Below, one piece after another: positions 6,983 through 13,584 of a DNA stretch of 16,093 bases. This DNA comes from Trebonia sp. (GTDB lineage Bacteria; Actinomycetota; Actinomycetes; Streptosporangiales; Streptosporangiaceae). The position numbers and the translations under genes are program-made. Under the pieces are notes generated by a model. That model was given only the letters and a program-made list of their open reading frames with translations, was not told the DNA's origin and did not search any database. The stretch covers positions 1 to 16,093 of the forward strand of contig JASHPP010000458.1 of assembly GCA_030038035.1 (NCBI GenBank), written 5' to 3'. Numbering within the stretch: position 1 is the first letter of the stretch; each line of letters begins with the position of its first letter.

Positions 6983-7515
6983 CACTGTTCCCCCTCTGGC
7001 TTCCGGTGCCGGGGCCGGCCCCCGGCCATGACTGAGTACGCCCGCGCGGCGTCGGGCATCCAGCTGGGTGCCGCGTGCTTCCCCGGCGCGATGTACGGCG
7101 CTGGCTTCGGCTTCGGCCGTGGCCTGGCCTCCGGCACGGGCGGGTAGCGAAGCGTCGCCGGGTGCATCTTGACTGGCGGCGCTGTCGGCATCACCCGCGC
7201 GGCGAGCGGGATGGGAGGCGGCGTCTGCAGCGCCCTGGGCGGCTGGTAGTGGTGGACCGGCTGGACCCGCCAGGTCGTGACGCCGGCGCCGGGTCGGACG
7301 CAGGATCGGCCGCGGTGGTGGTACGTCGGGTGCTGGGCACCCCACACCAGGGCGAGGATGAGGACACCCGCGCCGAGCGCCGCCCAGCCGACCGGCGCCG
7401 CATAGACAAGCAAAAGCACGAAGCCGATCCCGACAGGGACCGCCATCAGCATGGCGAACCCGGTCAGGCAGCCGCCGCCGAGGCACCCGCCGTAGCCGAC
7501 GCGAACGTAGGGCAT
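6982..7515 (-). CDS. membrane-anchored protein with long Pro/His-rich tail
   Basis: 177 residues. The ATG at 7515 has an excellent ribosome site (GAGGAGGTGA, 7 bases away from GGAGG) and overlaps the preceding stop. The N-terminus is MPYVRVGYGGCLGGGCLTGF, a Gly/Cys-rich start, then two hydrophobic segments at about 18-38 and 43-60. The remaining 115 or so residues are a hydrophilic tail, first His/Tyr-rich (HPTYHHRGR, VHHYQPPRAL), then Pro-rich with a PRPKPKPAP run, ending basic (GRPRHRKPEGEQ). Such Pro/Lys tails span walls or bind partner proteins; here that is inference only. No known domain is recognised. Confidence 0.65.
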   Translation of the reverse strand: MPYVRVGYGGCLGGGCLTGFAMLMAVPVGIGFVLLLVYAAPVGWAALGAGVLILALVWGAQHPTYHHRGRSCVRPGAGVTTWRVQPVHHYQPPRALQTPPPIPLAARVMPTAPPVKMHPATLRYPPVPEARPRPKPKPAPYIAPGKHAAPSWMPDAARAYSVMAGGRPRHRKPEGEQ

Positions 7516-7700
7516 CAGGTCACCTCCTCGGTGATCCAGGCGACGGCCTCGGCCTCGGTGGCGAACGTCTGGTGCTCCGGGTCACCGTACGGCGAGCCGC
7601 GGAACCGGGTCGCGCTGACGTCGCCGAGCTGCACCGGGAACCAGTACCAGACCAGCGAGATGGTCAGCGGCGAGCTGTCCTTCTCCAGCCGGATGTTCAC
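7515..7700 (-). CDS. 61-residue hypothetical protein, first gene of the minus-strand cassette
   Basis: Begins at GTG 7700, immediately after an in-frame TAG, so no earlier start is possible. It ends in a TGA overlapping the ATG of the membrane protein. The sequence has amphipathic strands (SSPLTISLVWYWFPVQLGDV) and a short acidic helix (FATEAEAVAWITEEV), a compact alpha/beta fold by appearance. There is no clear ribosome site. Its first 8 bases overlap the first bases of the divergent gene at 7693, leaving no room for a conventional promoter between them. No family recognised. Confidence 0.5.
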   Translation of the reverse strand: MNIRLEKDSSPLTISLVWYWFPVQLGDVSATRFRGSPYGDPEHQTFATEAEAVAWITEEVT

Positions 7701-7878
7701 CTACGAGGTGGGCCAGCGCAAGGTGAAGGACGGCGACGGCCGCGCGCACACGGTGTACGCCCTGGCCCGGGTGTACGAGGACGGCAAGCGCGAGGTGGTG
7801 CTTGAGGGACTGCTGGCTTCTGACCTGCGGTCCATCGCCGCCGAGTTCATCGAGGCGACCGCCTGGGACCAGGGATAG
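7693..7878 (+). CDS. 61-residue hypothetical protein
   Basis: Starts at ATG 7693 (MFTYEVGQRKVKDGDG) and ends with AAEFIEATAWDQG. It is charged and soluble, with a strand pair (AHTVYALARVYEDGKREVVLEG) and a C-terminal helix (LASDLRSIAAEFIEAT). An in-frame ATG at 7660 would add 11 residues that are antisense to the neighbouring gene and is less likely. There is no good ribosome site. A strong hairpin follows 30 bases after the stop. It is the same length as its divergent neighbour but not obviously similar to it. Function unknown. Confidence 0.5.
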   Translation: MFTYEVGQRKVKDGDGRAHTVYALARVYEDGKREVVLEGLLASDLRSIAAEFIEATAWDQG

Positions 7879-7908
7879 GCGCCGAGCACGTACCAGCAGC
7901 ACGACGAC

Positions 7909-7940
7909 GACCCCTCGGCCGGGCAACTGGCCGGGGGGTC
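7909..7940 (+). terminator. 12-base-pair hairpin terminator
   Basis: GACCCCTCGGCC pairs with GGCCGGGGGGTC (one T-G wobble) around the 8-base loop GGGCAACT. It follows the 7693-7878 gene by 30 bases and precedes the next plus-strand gene, and is the clearest terminator in the window. It lacks a T-run. Confidence 0.7.
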
Positions 7941-8017
7941 CGTCATGTGGAGGGTAAGGCTGTTCCTGCCGTCATGGTCACTCCGCCGGTCACCACAGCG
8001 CGCGTACCGTCGCGGCC

Positions 8018-8213
8018 ATGGGAGTACGCGAGGCCAGGGAACTGGCGGCCGACGCGGTGGAGGTTGTATACGGTGACGTGTTCGCCGGGCACCCGGCCAT
8101 CGCGGCTGGCTACCTGTTCGCCCAGATGGAGCGGATCATCTGGGAGCTAAGGCCAGAGGACACGGGGGAATTAGCCCAGGTCAGCCGGGCGTCATATGTA
8201 TTGCAAGCGGGGT
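8018..8213 (+). pseudogene. hypothetical gene cut off at the right edge of the foreign segment
   Basis: ATG 8018 begins MGVREARELAADAVEVVYGD, then FAGHPAIAAGYLFAQMERII and WELRPEDTGELAQVSRASYV, a mostly helical soluble sequence. From about 8213 the frame runs on only as the antisense of the ABC ATPase and the GntR regulator (to 8635), so the real 3' end is missing. About 60-65 codons of the gene remain. No family recognised. It shows that the right edge of the foreign segment cuts a gene, just as the left edge cuts the permease. Confidence 0.5.
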
Positions 8214-8344
8214 GTGGTCTTGCCCGCTCCGTTCGGGCCGACAAGCGCGGCCACGTGCCCGGCCGGGATCGCCAGCGAGCACTCGCGCAGCGCCCACGTG
8301 CTGCGGTACCGCTTGCCCAGGCCGCTGGTCTCGATCACGTTCAC
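8214..8344 (-). pseudogene. ABC transporter ATP-binding protein, N-terminal 43-codon remnant
   Basis: The GTG at 8344 overlaps the stop of the GntR gene (GTGA), the usual operon overlap. The frame reads VNVIETSGLGKRYRSTWALR, then ECSLAIPAGHVAALVGPNGA and GKTT, a perfect A-loop and Walker A motif. The next codons (PRLQYI) no longer fit an ATPase, where LL normally follows GKTT. The Q-loop, signature and Walker B are all absent from the window. The break is therefore within the second Thr codon of GKTT or just after it. It was the nucleotide-binding partner of the permease at 4225-5103. Confidence 0.8.
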
Positions 8345-8889
8345 GCGACGCCCTCCGTTCCGCCGCTGGCCGTGCCGCCGCGGGTGCGCGGCCGGCCATG
8401 CTCACCCGGGGGGGCGACCCCCCGGACCCCCCGGAAGTCTCGCAGCGCGCTGGTGAACAGCGCCACGATCCCGTCCTCGTCAAGCCCGGCCCCGTCCGCG
8501 GCGGCCAGCCAGCCCGTCAGCGACCGGCGCAGCGCGGTCAGCTCTGGCAGCGCGACCTGGCTCAGCGTGGCCTGGATGAACGTGCCCTGGCCCGGACGCC
8601 CGGTCGCCAGGCCCTTGGTCTCCAGGTCGCGGTAGGCCTTCAGCACCGTGTTCGGGTTGATGGCCAGCGCGGCCACCACGTCCCTGACCTTCGGCAGCTG
8701 GTCGCCGGGCTGGAGGTAGCCAAGCCGCAGCGCGTGCTCGACCTGCTGCACCAACTGCAGGTAGGTTGGCACGCCCGAGGCCGCGTCCAGCCGGAACTCG
8801 ATCGGCGAGCCCGGCCCGCGCTGCCCGGGGGCGGGCGGCGCCGCTGTCCCGCCGCCCGGCTCATCGCTGATCCCTTTATCTATACTCAT
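8341..8889 (-). CDS. GntR family transcriptional regulator, YtrA subfamily
   Basis: 182 residues. An N-terminal disordered Gly/Pro stretch (residues 1-30) is followed by a winged helix: GVPTYLQLVQQVEHALRLGY, then LQPGDQLPKVRDVVAALAIN and PNTVLKAYRDLETKGLATGR, closed by GQGTFI. The C-terminal part is short and helical, as in YtrA-type regulators, which normally repress an ABC exporter operon that includes themselves. The ATG at 8889 lies directly behind a -10 box, so the message is probably leaderless. The gene is intact although the transporter it would control is wrecked. The stop overlaps the ATPase GTG. A strong 8-base-pair GC stem (8406-8425) lies inside its 3' end. Confidence 0.88.
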   Translation of the reverse strand: MSIDKGISDEPGGGTAAPPAPGQRGPGSPIEFRLDAASGVPTYLQLVQQVEHALRLGYLQPGDQLPKVRDVVAALAINPNTVLKAYRDLETKGLATGRPGQGTFIQATLSQVALPELTALRRSLTGWLAAADGAGLDEDGIVALFTSALRDFRGVRGVAPPGEHGRPRTRGGTASGGTEGVA

Positions 8890-8923
8890 AGGACAAAGAT
8901 ACAGATAGCCGTGCTGTTGTCAA
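8877..8923 (-). promoter_or_regulatory. leaderless promoter with probable autoregulatory operator for the GntR gene
   Basis: Reading on the minus strand, TTGACA (8923-8918), 16 bases, then TATCTT (8901-8896), then 6 bases to the ATG at 8889. The start codon is therefore at or next to the transcription start. An inverted repeat, TATCTATA at 8877-8884 and TACAGATA at 8900-8907 (7 of 8 matching), spans the -10 box and start codon. That is a suitable position for repression by the YtrA-type protein itself, which is inferred. Confidence 0.65.
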
Positions 8924-8949
8924 CCGGCGCGTGCCGCGCGTCCGCCGCC

Positions 8950-8986
8950 GTGAGCGTTCGGGCGGCGGAGAAAGTACGCTAGAGGC
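8950..8986 (+). promoter_or_regulatory. possible leaderless promoter of lipA
   Basis: TACGCT at 8975-8980 fits the TANNNT -10 pattern and ends 6 bases before the GTG of lipA. No ribosome site precedes that GTG. A weak -35 (GTGAGC, 8950-8955) is about 19 bases upstream. The lipA promoter diverges from that of the GntR gene within about 90 bases. Confidence 0.45.
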
Positions 8987-9934
8987 GTGGTGAGCACCCC
9001 GGAACTGGCCCCTGACGGACGGCGGATGCTCCGCCTCGAGGCACGCAACAGCCAGACGCCGATCGAACGCAAGCCGCCGTGGATCAAGACCCGGGTGCGC
9101 ACCGGGCCTGCGTACACCGAGCTGAAGAGCCTCGTCCGGGCCGAGGGCCTGCACACGGTCTGTGAGGAAGCCGGCTGCCCGAACATCTTCGAATGCTGGG
9201 AGGACCGCGAGGCGACGTTCCTCATCGGCGGCGACCAGTGCACGCGGCGCTGCGACTTCTGCCAGATCGACACGGGCAAGCCGCTGCCGCTCGACACCGA
9301 CGAGCCGCGCCGGGTCGCGGAGTCGGTCGCGGCGATGGGCCTGAAGTACGCGACGGTCACCGGGGTGGCCCGCGACGACCTGCCGGACGGCGGGGCCTGG
9401 CTGTACGCGCAGACCGCGCGGGAGATCCACGCGGCCGTGCCCGGCTGCGGGGTCGAGCTGCTCGTGCCGGACTTCGACGCCGAACCCGCGCGGCTGGCCG
9501 AGGTGTTCGGCGCGCGGCCGGAGGTGTTCGCGCACAACCTGGAGACGGTGCCGCGGGTGTTTCGCCGGATCCGGCCAGGCTTCAGGTACGACCGGTCGCT
9601 GGCCGTGCTGCGGGCCGCGCGCGACGCCGGGCTCGTCACGAAGTCCAACCTGATCCTGGGGCTCGGCGAGACGCGCGAGGAGATCGCCCCCGCGATGGCC
9701 GACCTGCGCGCGGCCGGCTGTGACCTGCTGACGATCACCCAGTACCTGCGGCCGTCGCTGCGCCACCACCCGGTGGAGCGCTGGGTAAGGCCGGAGGAGT
9801 TCGCCGAACTGCGGGAGCAGGCCCTGTCGATGGGCTTCGCCGGCGTGCTGTCCGGCCCGCTCGTGCGCTCCTCCTACCGGGCGGGACGGCTGTACGCCCA
9901 GGCGATCGAGCAGCGCGCCGCGGCGACCGCGTAG
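8987..9934 (+). CDS. lipA: lipoyl synthase LipA
   Basis: Radical SAM enzyme that inserts sulfur at C6 and C8 of protein-bound octanoyl groups, completing lipoyl cofactors in the cytoplasm. Both iron-sulfur clusters are encoded: the auxiliary cluster [12 protein letters not shown] (Cys59, Cys64, Cys70) and the SAM cluster CTRRCDFC (Cys85, Cys89, Cys92). The C-terminal VRSSYRAG contains the conserved Ser that ligates the auxiliary cluster. 315 residues is normal length. The GTG at 8987 is the first of two adjacent GTGs; the second is equally possible. LipA acts on the product of LipB (3445-4278), and a closer spacing of the two genes is usual in actinomycetes. A small gene follows two bases after the stop. 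Confidence 0.97.
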   Translation: MVSTPELAPDGRRMLRLEARNSQTPIERKPPWIKTRVRTGPAYTELKSLVRAEGLHTVCEEAGCPNIFECWEDREATFLIGGDQCTRRCDFCQIDTGKPLPLDTDEPRRVAESVAAMGLKYATVTGVARDDLPDGGAWLYAQTAREIHAAVPGCGVELLVPDFDAEPARLAEVFGARPEVFAHNLETVPRVFRRIRPGFRYDRSLAVLRAARDAGLVTKSNLILGLGETREEIAPAMADLRAAGCDLLTITQYLRPSLRHHPVERWVRPEEFAELREQALSMGFAGVLSGPLVRSSYRAGRLYAQAIEQRAAATA

Positions 9935-9936
9935 CG

Positions 9937-10255
9937 GTGCCCGGCAGCTTCGCTGAGCCGGCCGGCCCGGACGAGGCCGCCGACAGGGACTTCGTCAGCT
10001 ACTGGCGGGACTGGCCGGCCGCCGCCGAGCCGGTCACGTTCGCGGACGTCAGGCCGACGGGCCGGTTCCGCATCCAGGGTCACGTCATGCAGGCCGAGGA
10101 CATCCTCCCTGGATGGGTTGCTGGACACGGCGGAGCGGCCGCCGTCATGGGACGACGTCAGCTACGTGCTCACGGGCACAGGACGGATCCCGCTGGACGC
10201 CGCGGACCGCGAGTTTCCCGGCCAGGGGGCGGCGGGCTTCCCCGCGTTCGGCTAG
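9937..10255 (+). pseudogene. small conserved-looking protein with a frameshift
   Basis: GTG 9937 follows the lipA stop by two bases. The first frame reads MPGSFAEPAGPDEAADRDFV, then SYWRDWPAAAEPVTFADVRP, to about HVMQAEDILPGW. After about 10105-10118 the convincing reading moves forward by one base: LDGLLDTAERPPSWDDVSYV, then LTGTGRIPLDAADREFPG, stopping at TAG 10253-10255. Both halves have the acidic, Trp-containing look of real protein, while the other frames turn Arg/Ser-rich. The joined protein would be about 105 residues. It could be a true inactivation, a sequencing error in CCTCCCTGG, or, less likely, a recoding site. Family not recognised. Confidence 0.55.
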
Positions 10256-10373
10256 CCGCTCCAGGGGCGAGGACCGGGGCTGGAGAGCCGGCCGGGATCG
10301 TTCGGGATGATGGTTTATGAACTTCCCGTATGCTGCGGGGTGTTGATAGGCGTGCTGAGGAAAGGCTGAGCCG

Positions 10374-11069
10374 GTGGTTGACAAATACAACGCTGACGAC
10401 CTCGCGAAGGCCGGGCGCCTGAAGCAGATACGGATGGTCGCCAGCCTGGTCAACCAGCAGAACCGCAAGGCGTTGCCAATCGTCTTCGGCAGCGCCGTCG
10501 GCATCATCGCGGTGTTCGTGCTGGTCGGCCTGCTCACCGGGTTCGCGGCCTACCTGATCCCGCTCGGCGTGCTGCTCGGGCTGCTGGCGGGCATGATCTT
10601 GTTCGGCCGGTTCGCGCAGTCCGCCCAGTACTCGGCGATCGAGGGACAGCCGGGGGCCGCCGCGGCGGTGCTGCAGAGCATGCGCGGCAACTGGACGGTC
10701 ACCCCGGCGGTCACCGCCAACAGGAACATGGACGTGGTGCACCGCGCGGTCGGCCGGCCGGGCGTCATCCTGGTCGGCGAGGGCGCCCCGTCCCGGCTGG
10801 CGGGCCTGATCGCCGCCGAGCGGAAGAAGACCGCCAGGGTCGCGCACGATGTGCCGATCTTCGACTTCCAGGTCGGCGACGGCGAGGGCCAGATCCCGGT
10901 CAGGCAGCTGCAGCGCAAGATCACGCGGCTGCCGCGCAACCTGCGCCCGGCCGCGGTCAGCGACCTCAACTACCGGCTCAAGGCGCTGCAGCCCTCGCTG
11001 CAGATGCCGAAGGCGCCGCTGCCGAAGGGCGTCAGGCAGCCGAAGATGCCGCGCCCGCGCGTGCGGTAG
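10374..11069 (+). CDS. DUF4191 family integral membrane protein
   Basis: 231 residues from GTG 10374, with the ribosome site AGGAAAGG about 10 bases upstream. The first 33 residues are soluble and basic (AGRLKQIRMVASLVNQQNRK). Two close transmembrane helices follow at about 34-54 and 58-78. The long cytoplasmic part contains the features I recall of DUF4191: FAQSAQYSAIEGQPGAAAAV, the segment MRGNWTVTPAVTANRNMDVV, and HRAVGRPGVILVGEGAPSRL. The tail is Pro/Lys-rich (MPKAPLPKGVRQPKMPRPRV). Function is unknown. Members usually sit between lipA and glnA in actinomycetes, as here. It converges with the RDD gene across a 25-base gap. Confidence 0.9.
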   Translation: MVDKYNADDLAKAGRLKQIRMVASLVNQQNRKALPIVFGSAVGIIAVFVLVGLLTGFAAYLIPLGVLLGLLAGMILFGRFAQSAQYSAIEGQPGAAAAVLQSMRGNWTVTPAVTANRNMDVVHRAVGRPGVILVGEGAPSRLAGLIAAERKKTARVAHDVPIFDFQVGDGEGQIPVRQLQRKITRLPRNLRPAAVSDLNYRLKALQPSLQMPKAPLPKGVRQPKMPRPRVR

Positions 11070-11087
11070 CCGGGGCCCCCTTCCCGG
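11070..11087. terminator. weak hairpin between convergent genes
   Basis: CCGGG and CCCGG pair around an 8-base loop in the 25-base gap between the DUF4191 stop and the RDD stop. It is short, so terminator function is only plausible from position. Confidence 0.3.
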
Positions 11088-11094
11088 GCCAGCG

Positions 11095-11592
11095 CTACAT
11101 GCGGACGACGATCGTGTCCGCGGCGCGGTCGTGCAGGCCGCGCAGGTCCCTGTCGCACAGCAGCGGCGGCACCACGAAGAGCAGCAGCGCCGTGCGGACC
11201 AGCGCCCAGCCGAAGCCGGGCCGGTCGCCGTTGGTCCTGATGACCCGGATGTTGAGCAGCCGCTTGCCGATCGTGAGCCCGCTGATCGCGGTGAGCAGGT
11301 AGACCTCGACACCGAACACGAGCAGCGTCCAGTACAGCGTGGTGAAGTAGCGCGGGTCGCTCGCGCCGCTCACGATCTGGTGCCTGGTCACGGCGGAGAC
11401 GATCAGCTCGCACAGCACCCAGTCGATGACCAGCGCGGCCAGCCGCCTGCCCATCGGGGCGACCGACATCGGCCCCTGGTTCGGCAGGCCGAAGCGCTTG
11501 CCCGGGGAGTTCGGCGTATTATCGGCCGAAACGGCACCCGGCGCGGCTGCCCGCCTGCCGGGGGCGGGGGCAACGGATCGTTTAGCGGACAC
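11095..11592 (-). CDS. RDD family membrane protein
   Basis: 165 residues. A 45-residue disordered Ala/Pro N-terminus precedes the RDD core: MGRRLAALVIDWVLCELIV (first helix with the Arg...Asp signature), a second helix near FTTLYWTLLVFGVEVYLLTA, and TIGKRLLNIRVIRTNGDRPG, the family's conserved loop. The end is RGLHDRAADTIVVRM, where HDRAA.T.VV is the usual final motif. Some RDD proteins have been linked to ion transport, but no function is assigned here. The gene reads away from glnA, with the GlnR-type site in the spacer between them. Confidence 0.9.
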   Translation of the reverse strand: MSAKRSVAPAPGRRAAAPGAVSADNTPNSPGKRFGLPNQGPMSVAPMGRRLAALVIDWVLCELIVSAVTRHQIVSGASDPRYFTTLYWTLLVFGVEVYLLTAISGLTIGKRLLNIRVIRTNGDRPGFGWALVRTALLLFVVPPLLCDRDLRGLHDRAADTIVVRM

Positions 11593-11685
11593 AGGACTAC
11601 GGTATCCGCATCGGTATCCTTCGCGTGCGGCCGCTCCGCCCTGGCGAGCGGATCGCGGCAGGTCTTACGGGGCTGCGTCTCATGC

Positions 11686-11723
11686 GTAACACCAGTGAAA
11701 CATCGCGGATACTGCGCGGAAAT
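11686..11723 (+). promoter_or_regulatory. tandem GlnR box in front of glnA
   Basis: GTAAC-n6-GAAAC (11686-11701) is an exact match to the actinobacterial GlnR a/b-site consensus. Six bases later comes GATAC-n6-GAAAT (11708-11723), each half one base off, giving a strict 11-base period over four half-sites. The site lies about 85 bases before the glnA ATG. GlnR is the OmpR-type nitrogen regulator of actinomycetes and controls glnA there. The remaining spacer 11593-11806 shows an A-run and TATACC near 11771 that may be part of a promoter. Confidence 0.85.
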
Positions 11724-11806
11724 TGCGGACAGCTAGCGTCCGAAGCGCGTCCACGACGAAAAAATCGAGATATACCTACCTATGCGCGCCCGTTCAGGGA
11801 GGGTTG

Positions 11807-13231
11807 ATGTTCAGCACTGCTGAAGAGATCCTCAGCTTCATCGCTGAGGAGAAGGTGGAGTTCGTTGACGTCAGGTTCTGTGACCTGCCGGGGACGATGC
11901 AGCACTTCACCGTTCCGGCCGAGTCGTTCAGCGCGAGCGTCTTCACCGACGGCCTCATGTTCGACGGTTCGTCCATCCGCGGGTTCCAGCAGATCCACGA
12001 GTCGGACATGCTGCTGCTGCCGGACCCCGCCACTGCGGTGCTCGACCCGTTCCGGCAGCACAAGACGCTGAACCTCACGTTCTTCGTGCACGACCCGCTG
12101 ACCGGTGCCCCGTACTCCCGCGACCCGCGGAACATCGCGCGCAAGGCGCAGGACTACCTGATCGGCACCGGCATCGGGGACACCTCGTACTTCGGCCCCG
12201 AGGCGGAGTTCTACATCTTCGACTCGGCCCGCTTCGCGACCGGCCCGAACGAGGGGTACTACCACATAGACTCGGTCGAGGGCGCCTGGAACACAGGCCG
12301 GGACGAGGCTGGCGCCAACCTCGCGTACAAGCCGCGGTACAAGGGCGGGTACTTCCCGATCCCGCCCATGGATCACTTCGTTGACCTCCGGTCGGAGATG
12401 GCGCGCAACCTGATCGCCAGCGGCATCATGGTCGAGATGCAGCACCACGAGGTCGGGACCGGCGGACAGGCCGAGATCAACATGCGCTTCAACCCGCTGC
12501 TTGTGCAGGCCGACAAGCTGATGCTGTTCAAGTACATCATCAAATCGACCGCGATCGCGCACGGCAAGACCGTGACGTTCATGCCGAAGCCGCTGTTCGG
12601 CGACAACGGCAACGGCATGCACTGCCACCAGTCGCTGTGGAAGGACGGCGCGCCGCTGTTTTTCGACGAGGTCGGCTACGGCGGCCTCTCGGACATCGGC
12701 CGGTGGTACGTGGGCGGGCTGCTGAAGCACGCCCCCTCAATGCTGGCGTTCACCAACCCGACCGTGAACTCCTACCACCGCCTGGTGCCCGGCTTCGAGG
12801 CCCCGGTCAACCTGGTGTACAGCCAGCGCAACCGGTCCGCCTGCTGCCGCATCCCGATCACCGGCACGAACCCGAAGGCCAAGCGGATCGAGTTCCGCGT
12901 GCCCGACCCGTCCTGCAACCCGTACCTCGCGTTCGCCGCGATGCTGATGGCGGGCCTGGACGGCATCAAGAACAAGATCGAGCCGCCGGAGCCGGTGGAC
13001 AAGGACCTGTACGAACTGCCGCCGGACGAGGCCGCCGCGATCCCGCAGGTGCCGGGCTCGCTGGAGACCGTCCTGGCCAACCTGGAGGCCGACAGCTCGT
13101 ACCTCAGCGAGGGCGGCGTGTTCACCGACGACCTCATCGAGACCTGGATCGACTACAAGCGCTCGAACGAGATCGACGCGGTGCGGCTGCGCCCGACCCC
13201 GCACGAGTTCGAGCTGTACTTCGACTGCTGA
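11807..13231 (+). CDS. glnA: glutamine synthetase type I
   Basis: Joins ammonium to glutamate using ATP; the main nitrogen-assimilation enzyme. 474 residues, typical of GSI-beta. ATG 11807 has GGAGGG five bases upstream. Recognisable parts: [20 protein letters not shown] (beta-grasp N-domain), [11 protein letters not shown], the metal-binding [12 protein letters not shown] (Glu132, Glu134), [17 protein letters not shown] (around 265-281), and [20 protein letters not shown]. Tyr402 in DLYELPPDE is the adenylylation site, so activity is probably tuned by GlnE. GNGMH replaces the GSGMH I expect, a mild change. The upstream GlnR box implies induction on nitrogen limitation. Confidence 0.98.
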   Translation: MFSTAEEILSFIAEEKVEFVDVRFCDLPGTMQHFTVPAESFSASVFTDGLMFDGSSIRGFQQIHESDMLLLPDPATAVLDPFRQHKTLNLTFFVHDPLTGAPYSRDPRNIARKAQDYLIGTGIGDTSYFGPEAEFYIFDSARFATGPNEGYYHIDSVEGAWNTGRDEAGANLAYKPRYKGGYFPIPPMDHFVDLRSEMARNLIASGIMVEMQHHEVGTGGQAEINMRFNPLLVQADKLMLFKYIIKSTAIAHGKTVTFMPKPLFGDNGNGMHCHQSLWKDGAPLFFDEVGYGGLSDIGRWYVGGLLKHAPSMLAFTNPTVNSYHRLVPGFEAPVNLVYSQRNRSACCRIPITGTNPKAKRIEFRVPDPSCNPYLAFAAMLMAGLDGIKNKIEPPEPVDKDLYELPPDEAAAIPQVPGSLETVLANLEADSSYLSEGGVFTDDLIETWIDYKRSNEIDAVRLRPTPHEFELYFDC

Positions 13232-13584
13232 CGGTTTAGGTTGTCCTGACCTGCTGTTTCAGGGTTCCGCCGTGGCGCTGTTCCGCCGCTGTTCCGTCTG
13301 GCGGGCGGTGAGCGCGGCGTCTACGGCGGCCCTGGTCGACTCGTCGCGGTCGGGCCAGATGCGGCTGTAGGTGTTCGGGCTCATCAGCCAGCCACGAGCC
13401 GCCGGGCCCCGCCGCTGCCATCATGGCCGGCCGGGACGAGCTACCCGATGCTGCCCGGCGTCTCGTGCGCGGCCGCGACCGGCCGCGTCGCGGTCGGTCA
13501 GAGTCCGGTCCGCTGACCGTGGAGTAGATCGGGTGCGCGGCCCTGGCGTGGGACAATTGCGGCAGTACGAAGCCGGAGGCGTCG
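13232..13584. other. 353-base spacer between glnA and the deaminase gene
   Basis: The only recognisable content is the 3' end of a tyrosine-integrase gene on the minus strand (13259-13384). No tRNA, no clear att duplication and no strong terminator are seen. The part from 13385 to 13560 is GC-rich with no convincing reading frame. The deaminase ribosome site (GGAGG, 13574-13578) closes the region. Confidence 0.6.
13259..13384 (-). pseudogene. tyrosine recombinase (phage-type integrase), C-terminal remnant
   Basis: The minus-strand frame ending at TGA 13261-13259 reads MSPNTYSRIWPDRDESTRAA, then VDAALTARQTEQ and onward. This is the ending of actinobacterial phage and element integrases, which typically close with T-Y-x-H-L-W-P-D then DE-TR-AAV. 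The Tyr corresponds to the DNA-attacking residue. Upstream of the Met the frame continues only about 13 codons to a stop and shows no similarity, so the rest of the catalytic domain (the R-H-R residues) is gone. It marks a past integration next to glnA. Whether it belonged to the same element as the 5104-8213 segment cannot be told. Confidence 0.65.

Larger units (their letters stand above)
5104..8213. mobile_element. foreign phage- or element-like segment replacing the middle of an ABC transporter operon
   Basis: About 3.1 kb lying between a permease that has lost its N-terminus and an ATPase that stops at its Walker A motif. Inside are at least nine small genes on both strands with overlapping starts and stops, terminator hairpins, and no resemblance to the flanking metabolic genes. 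Base composition looks less extreme than the flanks in places (ATGATGATG-like runs near 6590, TTAGTTATTATCATT near 6802). No integrase, transposase, terminal repeat or target duplication is visible at either edge. Since about 0.9 kb of transporter coding sequence is missing, this is a replacement rather than a clean insertion. An assembly join is the main alternative. Confidence 0.55.

Noticed and set aside
7075..7878. 267-codon plus-strand frame
   Set aside because: Its first 200 codons are antisense to the Pro-rich membrane protein; only the last 61 codons look coding.
5100..8215. Direct repeats or att sites at the edges of the foreign segment
   Set aside because: The best match (near 5123-5138 and 8211-8226) agrees at only about 11 of 16 GC-rich positions, no better than expected here.
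10105..10118. Programmed +1 frameshift signal after lipA
   Set aside because: No slippery codon with in-phase stop and no stimulatory structure is evident; an indel is the simpler explanation.
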